Positions 48,632 to 63,040 of a stretch of 64,000 bases of DNA are shown piece by piece (the first letter of the stretch is position 1; the number at the start of each line of letters is the position of its first letter). Under the pieces are notes generated by a model that did not search any database, was not told the origin of the DNA, and worked only from the letters and a program-made list of their open reading frames with translations. The DNA is from Glandiceps talaboti (lineage: Eukaryota > Hemichordata > Enteropneusta > Spengelidae). Both the position numbers and the translations under genes were made by a program. Where the stretch lies: assembly GCF_964340395.1 (NCBI RefSeq), contig NC_135566.1, forward strand, positions 7,864,001-7,928,000. Reading direction: 5' to 3'.

Positions 48632-49601
48632 GAGGGAGCCTTCATTAATTACGGGGGGGGGGGGTGTCCGGGGAAAATGACGTTCACTCTGTTGCATATA
48701 GACCCCAGCCTAGCGATCCTGATTCTATTTTCTAAAAAGTGGTCCACTTTTAACATGTTAATCTTTTCTCTAAAATTTGAACCCCTCCCGACCCGTTGAA
48801 ATGTGTCAAACCAAGGAATGAAAATGAAAATGGACTCTGCAACCACATCGATAATTTTTAAAGGCATCGGTTGTTACCTACTACTACCAGCAGAGTAAAT
48901 TTGTGAGAATGACGGCATTAATTAATTCCCATGTCTCTATCTAACTGTCACAGCTGAAGGCCAGAACTCTCAAAGACTAGATGGGCACACTACTGACTTT
49001 GGTTGAAGATATATATAAAGGTCGACACCCCCGCGCTACCACATATATTACCCCACTATCTTACCACACCATGCCACTCCCTTCACTCCTGTGAGACCCA
49101 CACCTCTCCTCAAACCACAACTAACAATAGGGAACTTGTAATCCAGAGTGAGCATGCTCAGACGCAAAGGACTATGGGGCTGTCTGTGGTTATCGTAATA
49201 TCTTATCTGGAGCTACCGATGAAATAAACCTCCCACACTAGTATGGTCAAGCTAAATATGAATTGATCATTCGTGGTTATAAACAATTTAACAACATTCC
49301 CATGATGCTACTAATTGATTAGTATTTATTATCATATTTCCCATGATGCAACATTCAACATGGCGGGTTTGCCAGTTCCCTATTGATTCACTTCATGGTT
49401 GTCAGCAGCGATTGAGCTGGTGTTCTGATATTACACTACAGTGGTGGCAGTGGGGTGTGAAAGCGATGGGATGCCGAAATCACAAAATAATGCAAGTTAA
49501 ATAGTACATGTCAAAATAAATGTGAACGGAGAACCGGTTTTCAAAAAATTTCCCCTTAATTCCCTTGGCCCTCCCCCCTTGTAATTACTGAAGGCTCCCT
49601 A
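48632..49601. mobile_element. Inverted-repeat element, family A copy 2 (interrupted)
   Basis: Left end GAGGGAGCCTTCATTAATTA then CGGGGGGGG. Right end, reverse-complemented, AGGGAGCCTTCAGTAATTAC then AAGGGGGGAGGG. Same internal landmarks as 26796-27545, but split by a second element at 49126-49384. Confidence 0.85.
49126..49384. mobile_element. Short inverted-repeat element nested in element A
   Basis: Exact terminal inverted repeats AATAGGGAACT and AGTTCCCTATT, 259 bp in total, with an internal GTGAGCATGCTCA palindrome. The matching place in 26796-27545 lacks it (ACCACGACTAAC runs straight into ATTTGATACACT). Confidence 0.88.
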
Positions 49602-50865
49602 GTTTCATAAGTAAGTGGTGTGCACGTTTTTACGATAACTAAAAAAGTAAAATAGAATGACTAAATGTACGACTCTGGTAAAGACACAAAATAAGTACAT
49701 ACCAGGTGATCTACTCGAATTTTTTTAAAACTTATCCGCAAACTTGACAACGGAAAGTGACAATTGAATACTGCTGTGATTTTTATGACTAACCTAGGTG
49801 GCATTATCATAACGAGAAATTGTATTGAATTTTCGGTTAAACGTGGCTTGGGAACCATCTTTCTAATTTATTTTAGGATTACAGAGAATAATTTCAAGTC
49901 CATGAACAGATAGTTTTGGTGTAATGTTACACTGTATAATACTGCGTGCACCATCCTCGTGTTTTATGTTATTCAGTATATCATGTGTGTAGCTGTCGTT
50001 TTTGATTTTTTCAAATGGGAACGAATAAACTGTTTCTGGTTAATACTGGATATCCACAACTGAAACAAATAATAAACAATCAAATACCAGTAACCTAGTG
50101 GGGAACTGTATCAATTCTAACCAGAGGCTGAGAAAAACAGTATTACCTCTAACCAGGGTCTGAGAAAGCAGGTTCGCGAAGAACATTGTACGACAACGTT
50201 ATAGTATTGTAGACGGGGGAGATAGTTTTTGTATATGGCACAACATGACTCATTATGGACTGATTCTTAGCTCGGCTTGCTAGTGTTTGATGAAGTGTGC
50301 ACCAAACAGTAAGAAGTAAGAATATTCTGTTGTAACATGACTTAGAACGAGGCCAAAAAAAAGGGGGTGGGATAACACCCTTCCCCCTAAAAAAGGAAAA
50401 GAAAGAAAAAACCAAAAGAAGGCTAAAGTTAATAACAATCTGTTATGTATTCAAGTTGCGGATATAAATCTAGACTTAACATACACGTCACTAAATTGGT
50501 TGGGTCACATGATATGCTTTAAGTATGTTGCCATGGTTTTGTTAAAGGTTAAATATTTGACGAATAAGAAAAAACAAGCAACTTTTTGTATATAAAAATA
50601 TATTAACACAACAATCAATAAACGAAGTAACAACTCCATCTCGTGGACGTATTGCCTGTCGTAGTTGTGTCATGGTGAAAACAGCACCATACACGGTCAA
50701 AAATCGGAAAAAACTTTCCTCTCGTTTTCACGATCACTCGCGGATAAGACCGTTCTCTGTGTCGACGGTGAAGATACAAAAATATCAGGTCTGTATAAGT
50801 AATCACTGCAGGAAGTCATTTTTTTCTCTCGTCTGGTCATATCTTCAAATGTGTATTTTTGTTGA
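49602..50865. other. Intergenic and 3' flank of the SPEC3-like gene
   Basis: No recognised repeat or gene. The 3' UTR of the SPEC3-like gene must lie here, but no canonical AATAAA on the minus strand is convincing. Confidence 0.5.
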
Positions 50866-51245
50866 TCACGTAGGCACTTGTCCTGGTGTGTGGTAATCCA
50901 CAGGTGGTTGGAGTTGTTGATGTTGAGATGATCGACATTGATTTGGAGTCTGCGCACTGTTCTCCATGTAAATAGGTTGTGATTGAGGGACGGCAACGAC
51001 AAGTGGTTGTCCATAACGGTTTTGGACGGCAACAATCGCTTCTTCCGTAGGCGGTTGCTCTTGCATAGCTTCGTTGTAAGAAGGAGGAGGTGTGCATGGA
51101 CGGTCAAGGAATGCTGGTGGTGGCGAGCCTGGTGGTGGGGGCGGTGAAACCCCCAGTGGGTAGGGATAGACCACGGCTCGCTGGGCACGAGGATTGTGTC
51201 GTCTTTGGCGAGAACTCCTTTGGTCATCCTTTTCATCATCGTCAA
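50866..51245 (-). CDS. SPEC3-like coding exon 3
   Basis: 380 nt. Acceptor ACGTTTCAG, stop TGA at 50868-50866. Encodes the proline/glutamine-rich tail ending YHTPGQVPT. Confidence 0.82.
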
Positions 51246-54200
51246 CTGAAACGTAAACATAAACATTAGTTTTATCTTATCAGTGAAGCCCCCAACGTTG
51301 TTATGGAACTATTCTCTTGTTTTTGGGCCACCCTTCAGCTCTACCAGACAACCGTTTTCACACCTCAATAAAGCATTATCCGTGGACCTTTAAGTCGGTA
51401 TACAAAATGTGAATGTAGAATATACCTTCTTGCTTAAGCTTATTAATTAGAAATTTCAGTTTGTTAGACCTGAGTCACCATGTTTTAGTAGTTTGAACGG
51501 ATTATGTCCATTTTTTGAACGTATATGTTCCATATTGATATATTCGTTGTATCAATTTTGAGAAAAGGACGACTTGAATTTTGCCTTCTCAGAATTTGTG
51601 CAGCTCCTATCAGGCTTCTAAAATCACGTGATAGCTGATCACGTGGCATGTCGTATGTAAACAGATTACGTATGCACTAGTCATACCAGTATTGGTAGTC
51701 GTTCCCTAGCTTGTTTTACTGAAATTATGAAGTACTGGTTTAATATCAGTAACTATAACACGGTTAGTTGACTTACGTGCAAATCCCACATACATGAGTC
51801 CCCACAAAACACTCCAAATCCAGCCAACGATCAAAATAGCAAACGCCAGCTGAAACACGCCACACCAGAAGTTAAAACAGAAATGAGCCACTCGTAATCC
51901 ACACGATGTCTTGTTACAGCAGAATAATGCCCCGAGGCCCGCCAACATACTTCCTGTAAATGAAATTAAAAAAAATTAACATACTCGGAGGCGTAATTTA
52001 ACAATCTCCCAAAAAAAATACCGAACGCTATCATGCAATTCTTAAGTCGATAATTTACGAATATAAGTCCTAACTTCCACTGTTTACACGTGTTTCCCCT
52101 TTTTACAAAAACAATATTAAAAAACAGTACAGAGGCAAAGTAATGTTGCCAAGGAAACATAGTAACCCGAAATCCAATTAATAATACAGAGGTGACTGAC
52201 TTGACGACATTGCTTCTGTTTACGCGCCATGTTTATACAATTTGACAAAAATAAACTGTGCACGAAAAATTCGTTTCAGAAGGAGCGAGAAGACGAAAGA
52301 ATTAAAAGGAGCGTGCAAAACATAGCGAAATTGAAGTCCAATTATAATCTACTCTCCTGTATCAACTAAATAACAAATCAGTCATTTGTGGCAGTCGCAT
52401 TGCTCTTCTTTACAAAATACATATTTGGAATAAAGAGATTCAAATATTCTCATAAAAAAGCAAATAAAAGTACTGATATTTTGACACGTTTGATATTATT
52501 TTTTGAATCTCAATTTAACGTTTGATATGATAATAATATTTCAATTGTATGTTAATTGGTTGACGATGCATTTTCTAATCAGATGACCTGTCGTCTGCCC
52601 ATGATCTAAATTTCAAATGACAGTATTTTCAATTCCTGAACAGCTAGAGCTAGTTATTAGACCCTCCAGACAGCATACAATACAACACACACAAGAACAT
52701 GTACACGTGACGAGACTCGTGCACACAATCAACACGTAGAGACTCCCTCGCCAATGTCTATGATCAACGCGACACCTACACACGCAAGTCTTTCAGTACA
52801 GACTATGTAAGTGCTAATTACGCTGCTTCAGTCGAATGTCTCGTCCGTACTGATTACGTCCTCATATTCTAACATTTCCGTTCAATTTTTATTAAAGGAC
52901 GGATCAATTAACGTCATTTTAGCGGACTAAAAGTACAAACGCGCCGACGCAAGCGAAGGAGGTGTCGTGTAACATTTAATGCTGTTTTTACGTTAGCACT
53001 TTAGTTTTGCTCGAGCACTGTCTACTCCCACATCATTCAAAATTCGCCCGAAAGCAGAAATCATTGTCCATTAATAAAAATGCCAAAATTAATTTCAGGT
53101 TCAAATGATTTTTCATATTCACGTATTTCTAATCGCTGCAGAGAGATTAAAAGTGAAAGCGTGGATTTTGAAGTGAGAGCGTAGATTTTGAAAGAAGTCG
53201 TAGAAATTCGTGCTGATGACGTCAGATTATGGAGACACAATTAGTAATACATAAAAGGGTTAGTTAACGTACAACCATGGCTATATTATTGTCCGTGTTC
53301 CATTAGCCAAAACACATCAATCAGTTTTCTTTGCAAGTCCCACTTTTGGTGCGAATCTTGTAAAAATGTAATACATGTATTTAAAAAAAATAACGACGTG
53401 TCTATGGAGGAAACTCTCAATCTACAGTAACTTGGTTTGAATTAAACCACGACAAAAAAACTGAGCGCTTCTTTAATATATCTATGAATTCAAATATATG
53501 TTCTATATCACTCTCTTTACTAAAATATCACGACCATCTTTACTTTACAAATCATTTCACAAAATATCGCATAATACATTACCATTTTAAACATGTCACG
53601 TTTTTCCCCTACCATTTCTATTTCTGTCGCCATGGTATCGACCTCGCTGTCAGCTAACAGAGGTCTATACCATATTACAGTATAATGACGTTGACACACA
53701 TAGCCACGTTGCCATAGAAACCCTAAGGTAATTTTCCGCACAAGTATATTGAACTAAGTGTCCATCAAGAGCAAATTTAACTTATGAAATATTCCATTAG
53801 GTTTCATATAATAGTACAGTAGCTATATGTTGATGCATCCAAAGACAAAACTATTATTTTTATTAGTAAAGATATAAGATACGTCGCTGCAAATTCACGG
53901 AGAATTTATTTCCAGTTGAGATTCAGAGTACATTATATATGTATTATATATACATATATAGATACACATGTATTACCAAATGAGTCGTTCAAATCATCCA
54001 TATTGTCAATACATTCTAATACAAGAGAAACTCGAGGGCGTATCGTGTTGATACATACAATATTGAAATGTGTGTAGTAGAACAATGAATACGAATGAAA
54101 AGAACAATTGTTATCCCGAACGAGACTTTTTTTCATAAAATACATGTACATTGTCTTCATAACATCTGCCCAACGGAAATGATATTTATAACTAACGAAA

Positions 54201-55067
54201 GCTGTTTCACAAACATTGGACGTGTTCATTTCATTCAGCTCCTGTAAGCAAATTTCTATGTGAACTTCTTTTTTCGTGAAATTGACAGCTTGTTTCCGTA
54301 CTTATCAGAATTGACAACATTTGAATACATAATTATAAGGTAATCAATAATACGATTTCAACATGTCACGTGGGCGACATACATTCTCCTACCGTAGTTA
54401 TAAGACAATATATATATCAATTATTATGACCAATTTTGACAACTGTCAATCAAACAGTCAATCCACTGGGATTGTGAAATAAACCCACCTTAATGAGTTT
54501 GCAAGATTATCTATGAAGATTGTCTGGATACCTGTCAAAACGTTGACCTTGTTCTTACTTCTGATAAACTAATAAAATCCGTAAACCCATAAATTATCAT
54601 TACATGTGTTTTATACATATGTCAAATATTTAGAGCTAATATTCTTTTACTACGACGCGACTGAGATTTCATCACGGGTCACAATCCGTGACAATTCACT
54701 TTAGATTGGCGTCTTTAATCATCGATTAAGTAGGTTTCAACAAAGGGAACTTTTTGATTTAAAATGAAATTTGTTGCTTACTTATATATTTTTTCACTCA
54801 AATATATATATGTTGATATTCAGTAAGTTGGTGTTAGGTTCTTCTGAAATATTAAAAAAAAATAATCTCCACCAGTCTAGATCTGTCGCTATATTTCTTT
54901 CGATGTCTTTCCCAGACTAGTCTAGTTCAGACACAGTATCGCTACCCAGACTTATTGCAAGATCTATTTCCCGCAACTACTTTACCCTTTCCCTGCAACT
55001 ATTTCTGTCTTACACCTTCATTCTACGTCCCTCTGTCTCTCTGTCCCTCTGTCTGTCTGTCTGTCTC

Positions 55068-55128
<61 letters not shown>

Positions 55129-55166
55129 GTCTCTCTGTCTCTCGTCTCTGCTCCTATCAGTTTCAC

Positions 55167-55237
<71 letters not shown>

Positions 55238-56377
55238 GTCTTCACCCGTTATTGCTTCTGTTGCTCCTTACTTCTTTCCCCTCATGATCAGTCCCCTATT
55301 ACTATAATACTATAGTGTAGTATATTCTCATTAATTATGTTCTATAACAGGTTTTATTGCTCTGCAAACGACAGGTGTTGGTTACCGTGTTGATATAGCC
55401 ATTGAATTGTGTGTATGTACGTTGCTACTTTTATTATGGGTTGTAGTATTATATTCATATACACTGTGTCGGACTTCGATTGGCCATCTTCTCCGGCCGT
55501 CGGGGGAGGGGGGGGTCTGGAGAGTTTGTTTTTACTCTAAGAGTATGTGAAGGCATTTTTAGGCTGTTCATGGCCTTTCAGGCAATAAGTTGACTGCTTT
55601 AAAAGACAGTGTCGCCTAAGATGGGCTTATAAATCTATATAGTACATTGTAGGGTTGAAATATTCAAGGAAAGTTTAGTAACATCATAACAGTAAAAATT
55701 GGTGTATCTGATTGTTGGCTAAGTACCTCTCACTCATCTGGGCATGGGTCCTGAGGCCGTCTCCCCCTCCTGGACGTGTTCTGTCTCTTAAGGTAATTTC
55801 TATTAACGGCATTTTTAGGTTATACATAGCCATTAGATAATAATTTCACAGCATTGAAAAGCTAAATGTAATGTAAGTTAACAGTATTTACATGTACAGA
55901 AACTAGTGTGGTAAGTACTATAAATAGTATATGTGGGAAGTATTTCAAAATAAATGAAGTAGACAAGGTCGTGCCATTATAGAAATGAATTGTTCTTCCA
56001 TGCATCACGATCCAAAACACAGCGAACCCCTATTCGATTTTTTCACAACATGATGACACCCCCGCCAATCCACCCCTAGTAGTGAAACACATGTACTGGT
56101 ACCTATTTTTTTTATGGCTAGATAGATGAATATAACCGTATATTTAATTTGTTAACACCGTCGTTCATAAAATTTAGTCTGAAATATTTACTAGTATTAT
56201 CTTGAAAATATATGATTGGGAATGTATAATTTTACCGATCTGTGAATTGGTTATATAAGCATCTTTGTACGAGATTCTAGTCATATTTGTTGTCATTTAA
56301 AGATTTAAAGGAGTGATGTATTTTATGTGTAACTTTATCACAGTAAGTACTACAACTTCTACGCTGATCTAGTCAGT

Positions 56378-56426
<49 letters not shown>

Positions 56427-56535
56427 GTACATACAAGCATACGTATGTACGTACGTACGTACATACATACATACATACATGCATACATACATACATACAT
56501 ACATACATACATACATACATACATACATACATACA

Positions 56536-56569
<34 letters not shown>

Positions 56570-57619
56570 CATACATACATACATAACAAACTACTTAAAA
56601 TTAACACGGTGAATGCTATCAATTCGCTATTTACCAATGTTGCATAATGTTTAGTGTTGTATTTGTAAGGACCTTTGAAATATGATACATCTTGGCTATC
56701 TGTCCAGTCATCCATGTGAGTTAATTAATCATAAGATGGAATAACCATAGAGAAGTGATATATCATATCGACTTATGTCTCCAGGGATTGCTGAGTGTGA
56801 TTAAAGTATAGAGACCCTATGCCTGGATTAGATAACACTGTGTGTGAGTTAATTGTATAAAAAAAAACAACTGACCGTGTAATGGTCTTTGCCATAAATA
56901 AAGACAATGAGCAACTATTTATTTGTGCAAAATGAACCAATTGGAGTTGTAAGCTATACCGTTTGCGGAATTCTAAGTAAACAGAACGATAATTAAATTA
57001 AAATTAATAGTGCCTTGTTAAGATGTATATTTAAACGCAAATTACTTAATATCAAATTAAGTGTAGCGTCATATTAAGTAATATATTTGTATATCTTGGG
57101 CATACCATGTCAGATAAGACTGTTTTTATGCAACAAAAACACCCAATATTAAGAGAAGGAGATATATGTATTGCAACAAAAGGAGATTCGATTATGGAGA
57201 ACTCTAAGTGCGTGTAAATAACGTGTAGTGTTGAAAGCAATGCAAAATGGCCTCCATGTTGAATACCTCGACGTAATGACGAGGACTGCTTTCACTCTAT
57301 AGCTAGCTTCTTCTTGTGGTATTCTTGTAGGTCAGTTGTTTTTCAATCAAAAAGTATGAAAAAACGTAATAATTTATGAAAAAAAAGGTGAATATTTGTA
57401 AGTATATTTACCTAAACCTGGAATGACAATGTTGAAGATGAGACAGGTAGCTGCGAAACACATAGGAAACATAGGCACACATAGTTTAAGTGTTCGATCG
57501 CGATCGCCTTCATTGCTTTCGACGACCTCAACGTTCTCCGTCGTTCCGCTCGGCCTCCGCGCCGTCGGAATCTCGATCTCCTGCAAATGTCCGTCATAAG
57601 TAACTATTTGCGAAGACAT
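50866..57619 (-). CDS. SPEC3/Stum-family membrane protein with PPxY tail
   Basis: Three coding exons, 57619-57412, 51953-51777 and 51245-50866, join (phases 1 and 1) to 254 aa. The first membrane segment is about residues 46-70 (CVPMFPMCFAATCLIFNIVI then PGLG). A Cys-containing link CCNKTSCGLR follows. The second segment is about 91-127, with the hallmark GWIWSVLWGLMYVG. The ILN..IPG.G and GWIWS.WG motifs define the SPEC3/Stum domain (sea urchin ectoderm protein SPEC3, Drosophila mechanosensory Stum). The tail is acidic (LDDDEKDD), then basic, then proline-rich (VSPPPPPGSPPPAF) with PPSY at 182-185, a WW-domain ligand. The family has few members with known biochemistry; membrane location is inferred. 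A LITAF- or TMEM-like alternative is less likely because there is no CxxC/HxC zinc motif. Confidence 0.8.
51777..51953 (-). CDS. SPEC3-like coding exon 2
   Basis: 177 nt. Acceptor TTTACAG, donor GTAAGT. Encodes GSMLAGLGALFCCNKTSCGL and the second hydrophobic segment. Confidence 0.85.
55030..55240. repeat. (GTCT)n microsatellite
   Basis: Two long CTGT tracts separated by a short GTCTCTCGTCTCTGCTCCTA stretch. Confidence 0.96.
56378..56585. repeat. (CA)n then (CATA)n microsatellite
   Basis: CA tract 56378-56425, GTAC-rich bridge, then CATA units to 56585. Confidence 0.97.
57412..57619 (-). CDS. SPEC3-like coding exon 1
   Basis: 208 nt. MSSQIVTYDGHLQEIEIPTA, acidic stretch ENVEVVESNEGDRD, then the first hydrophobic segment. 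Donor GTAAAT after ...IPGL. Confidence 0.82.
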
Positions 57620-58799
57620 ACTGTTACAGACTTGGTCTGTGTTGTAAAGACACAGCCGGAAAGATGATTGGTTTTTGTTAAAAAATGCCCGTGTCTACAG
57701 GTGAGAGCATTGTAAATACGATATCTTAAACCATGGCGGCATATAATGGCAACACTACACAGGCTTTTCACCGAGAGTCCAGGCTCAGTTCATGACGTTG
57801 GCATGTTCTCCAAACAACATGAGTTTCCCGTAGTATTTGAATAATCCTTACTGTGATAACCACCTAAAAAGTTACTCCCTTCTGTAGAACGTATAAGTCG
57901 AAGGTATATCATGCGGTCCAAAACAGTTTACAAATCACATATCGTCGTTGTTGTAACCACTGGATTCCCGTGACGTAGACGACACTATTGTTAGTTATAA
58001 TTTGCATGATAATAGGTTCTGAGGGTTCAAAGGTAACCTGACAAGGCGTACATGTAAAAGTTATTTTATATACGAAGTCAGAACGCAGTTAATCAATACT
58101 GGTAGGACCTTGAACTTTGACTGGCGATCTTAGGTCAGTACAAGGATGAACAACGCAAACAATAAAAGATTTGAGCAGTCCCGAGAGAATAATAACTCAA
58201 AAAACTACTTCGTATTTTGGGACATGATTTCACGTTCCAAGGTAACACGATATAGTTCACAATGAGAATTCGCAGATAGGGACTTGTCTGTGTAACTAGA
58301 CAATAACCGATTCACCTTGAATGAAGTTTTACCTTTCCATTTAACAACATAATTACCAGCAAAATCAATAAAAAAACTAATCAGCTGGCTATAAACAAAT
58401 AACACAACAAATCAAAATACGAAAAATGGCTTCAAACTTAATCTACTTCTAGTCACTTTCGCCATCTTTATTTGAAGAACGAGAAGTTCGACTTCTTGAT
58501 CTGATAGAAATCTGATAAAGAGAAAGGGCTCAATTTACTATTTAGTATACTTTTACATTTTATGCGACTGCAACAAATCAATCTATAGGCAAACTAAAAT
58601 AGACACAGACTTAAACTAATTGTTGCAACATGATATGATAACCTATCGATGGAGATTGGCGTAATGACACTTTACCACGGTAGGGTGGTGTCTCCAATAT
58701 CAAGAACAGTTTTTACCCATCAGTGGCCGCACATTCAACCTCTTTCGGTGTTTATACTATATTGCTTACTATATACACAGGGCGAGTATCCACCTAAAG
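57620..58799. other. 5' flank of the SPEC3-like gene
   Basis: Presumed 5' UTR and promoter close to 57620-57760, with ACCATGGCGGCATA at about 57732 as a YY1-like word. The rest carries no recognised feature. Confidence 0.45.
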
Positions 58800-59169
58800 C
58801 GTAAAAACGGTTTGGTTCCAGTTACCCGGCCCCGCCTATTTTTTCACTGCCGACCATAAATTTTTTTTTATGTATTCGAGAAAAAAAAGTAATAAAATCG
58901 CGAAAATTGTGGAAGTCTCTCGAGAAATAGTGGTTGCGCGAACTGACAATAGAATACATTAGTATAAAACTGTTCTTCTAATCTGTAATGGCTGTACATC
59001 TGATGAGAAGAAACCGATAACACTTGGACCATATTGAAAATAACGGATACATAACTACCTGAACTAGACACTCACACATTAATTTTTTTAAATATTAAAA
59101 AATCTACCTACCCCATATATTCTAAAATTGAGCGTAATCGGAACCACACAATATTTTCTTTGGGCCTAA
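58800..59169. mobile_element. Inverted-repeat element, family B copy 3
   Basis: Left GTTTGGTTCCAGTTACCCGG, right GCGTAATCGGAACCACACAA ending TTTGGGCCTAA. Same orientation as 21180-21490. Confidence 0.85.
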
Positions 59170-59753
59170 CCAAGCACCGTTATCACCCACTTGTTTATTA
59201 AATCTAGACCATGCAACAACAATAGTTATATAGTTTGCCTATAGCTTCATACGGCATAGGAGTAAGTCTGTCTTGGATTACACTTATCATTGCTTTACTC
59301 AACATACATTAGAAATTGTATTTAAAAAAAAAACGGTAGACGCGTAATGGGCAAACAGAAAATTGATTCTTTTCCGTGGTCGCATTTAATCGTCGACGTG
59401 TAGTCGTTTGTAATATATTATCTAAAGAAGTGGTGGCCATGATTGACGCTTGGGTCGAAAATAGACCAAACAATGTGAACTGTTGTAACTGTGGCTACGT
59501 TGACTGGCAATTAATCATCGAAAATGTCCTTCTGAAGATGATTAGCATCTATGCTATATGTTTACATTGATGAGCCGAATGGACACGATGCCTATGTTAT
59601 CGGAGATGAACAAATTATTTTTTTTAAATGAGAAAATTGGAGAAATCGATCAGAAAATGCTACCGTAACGTTTTAATAGATATTCCAAGGCCAAAACAAA
59701 TTAAACAATGGGCGATGGGATCAACTCGCGTGAATACGTTCTTTCTTGCATGC

Positions 59754-59756
<3 letters not shown>
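59170..59756. other. Intergenic, nothing recognised
   Basis: Plain AT-rich sequence. A 64-codon plus-strand frame (59376-59570) has no family resemblance. Confidence 0.5.
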
Positions 59757-62010
<2,254 letters not shown>

Positions 62011-62038
62011 GAGAGAGAGAGAGAGGGGGGGGGGAGGG

Positions 62039-62101
<63 letters not shown>

Positions 62102-62125
62102 TAGACAGGAGGACATACAGGGAAG
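62011..62125. repeat. (GA)n, G run and (GACA)n
   Basis: GA tract, then ten G, then a GACA microsatellite; continues the repeat interrupted by the hAT-like element. Confidence 0.93.
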
Positions 62126-62269
62126 CAGAGGGAGACAGAGAAAGATAGAAAGAGGGCTAGACGAGGGAAGGGTGTTTAGCATGGGGGGGGGGGGGTAACA
62201 CATTGTCGACGGCGACCAATCAATTTTCCTCGTACTTTTTTTGATATATACTATAATCAAGCATGCTAG

Positions 62270-63040
62270 AAATGAATGTCAGTAAAACCAAGAAGCTAGT
62301 GATAACAGATAACCCTGATACACTAGAGCAGGTGTTCATGAATGGGCAACCAGTTGAGATTGTTGAGTGTTTCAAATACTGAGGCATAAATCTAGACAAC
62401 GAGTTAAGTTTCAGACAGCATTGTCAAGAAAGCTACATAGCGTATGTTTATACTGAGAAAATTAATTTCAATGTCATCCAAGATGTTCTGGAACTTTCAT
62501 TTAACGTAACTGTATGGTATGGAAACTTGAGTGTTAAAAACAAAAGTAAGCTAGACAGAATCACTAAAATGGCAGGAAAAATCATAGGTAGACAACAACG
62601 CCAACTATGTGATCTTTACAACATATCTGTTAAAAGGAAAGCATTGGCTATCACCGACGACCTCTCTCACCCTCTGTCTTCTCGGTTAGAATTGTTGCCT
62701 TCAGGCAGGCGCTATATAATTCCACTTGCTCGTAAGAATATTTTCAAGAAATAATTTCTACCAAGCGCAGTAAGCATTCTTAATTCAGGTTCATAGTCCA
62801 CTGGAATCTTAGAATTAACTTATCAATGTCTTATTATGCTGAATCTTAATCTGTAATTTACATTCTGTTCTTTAGTTTCCTTTATTGTATGTATATCTGG
62901 TTTAGTCTCCAGTTGTCTATATTTTGTGTGTAAATTATATTTTTGTCTCTTTGGGATGAAGCTAAAGAGAAATTTCCGATGAGGACAGTAAAGTTATATT
63001 GAATTGAATTGAATTGAAGTGAATTGAATTGAATTGAATT
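62270..63040 (+). mobile_element. Non-LTR retrotransposon 3' fragment with (GAATT)n tail
   Basis: Plus strand reads MNVSKTKKLVITDN, a stop in place of Leu in FKY*GINLDN, an internal deletion, then SVKNKSKLDRITKMAGKIIG and SSRLELLPSGRRYIIPLARK, the conserved C-terminus of LINE reverse transcriptases. It ends in a GAATT tail at about 62997-63039. Dead copy. Confidence 0.85.

Larger units (their letters stand above)
51954..57411. other. SPEC3-like intron 1
   Basis: AT-rich. GTCT microsatellite at 55030-55240, CA then CATA microsatellites at 56378-56585, and two diverged copies of GGCATTTTTAGG..(G/A)T.CAT-containing sequence at about 55550 and 55810. No nested gene seen. Confidence 0.6.

Noticed and set aside
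59376-59570. 64-codon frame with several cysteines
   Set aside because: No splice-linked partner, no family match, and within chance expectation.
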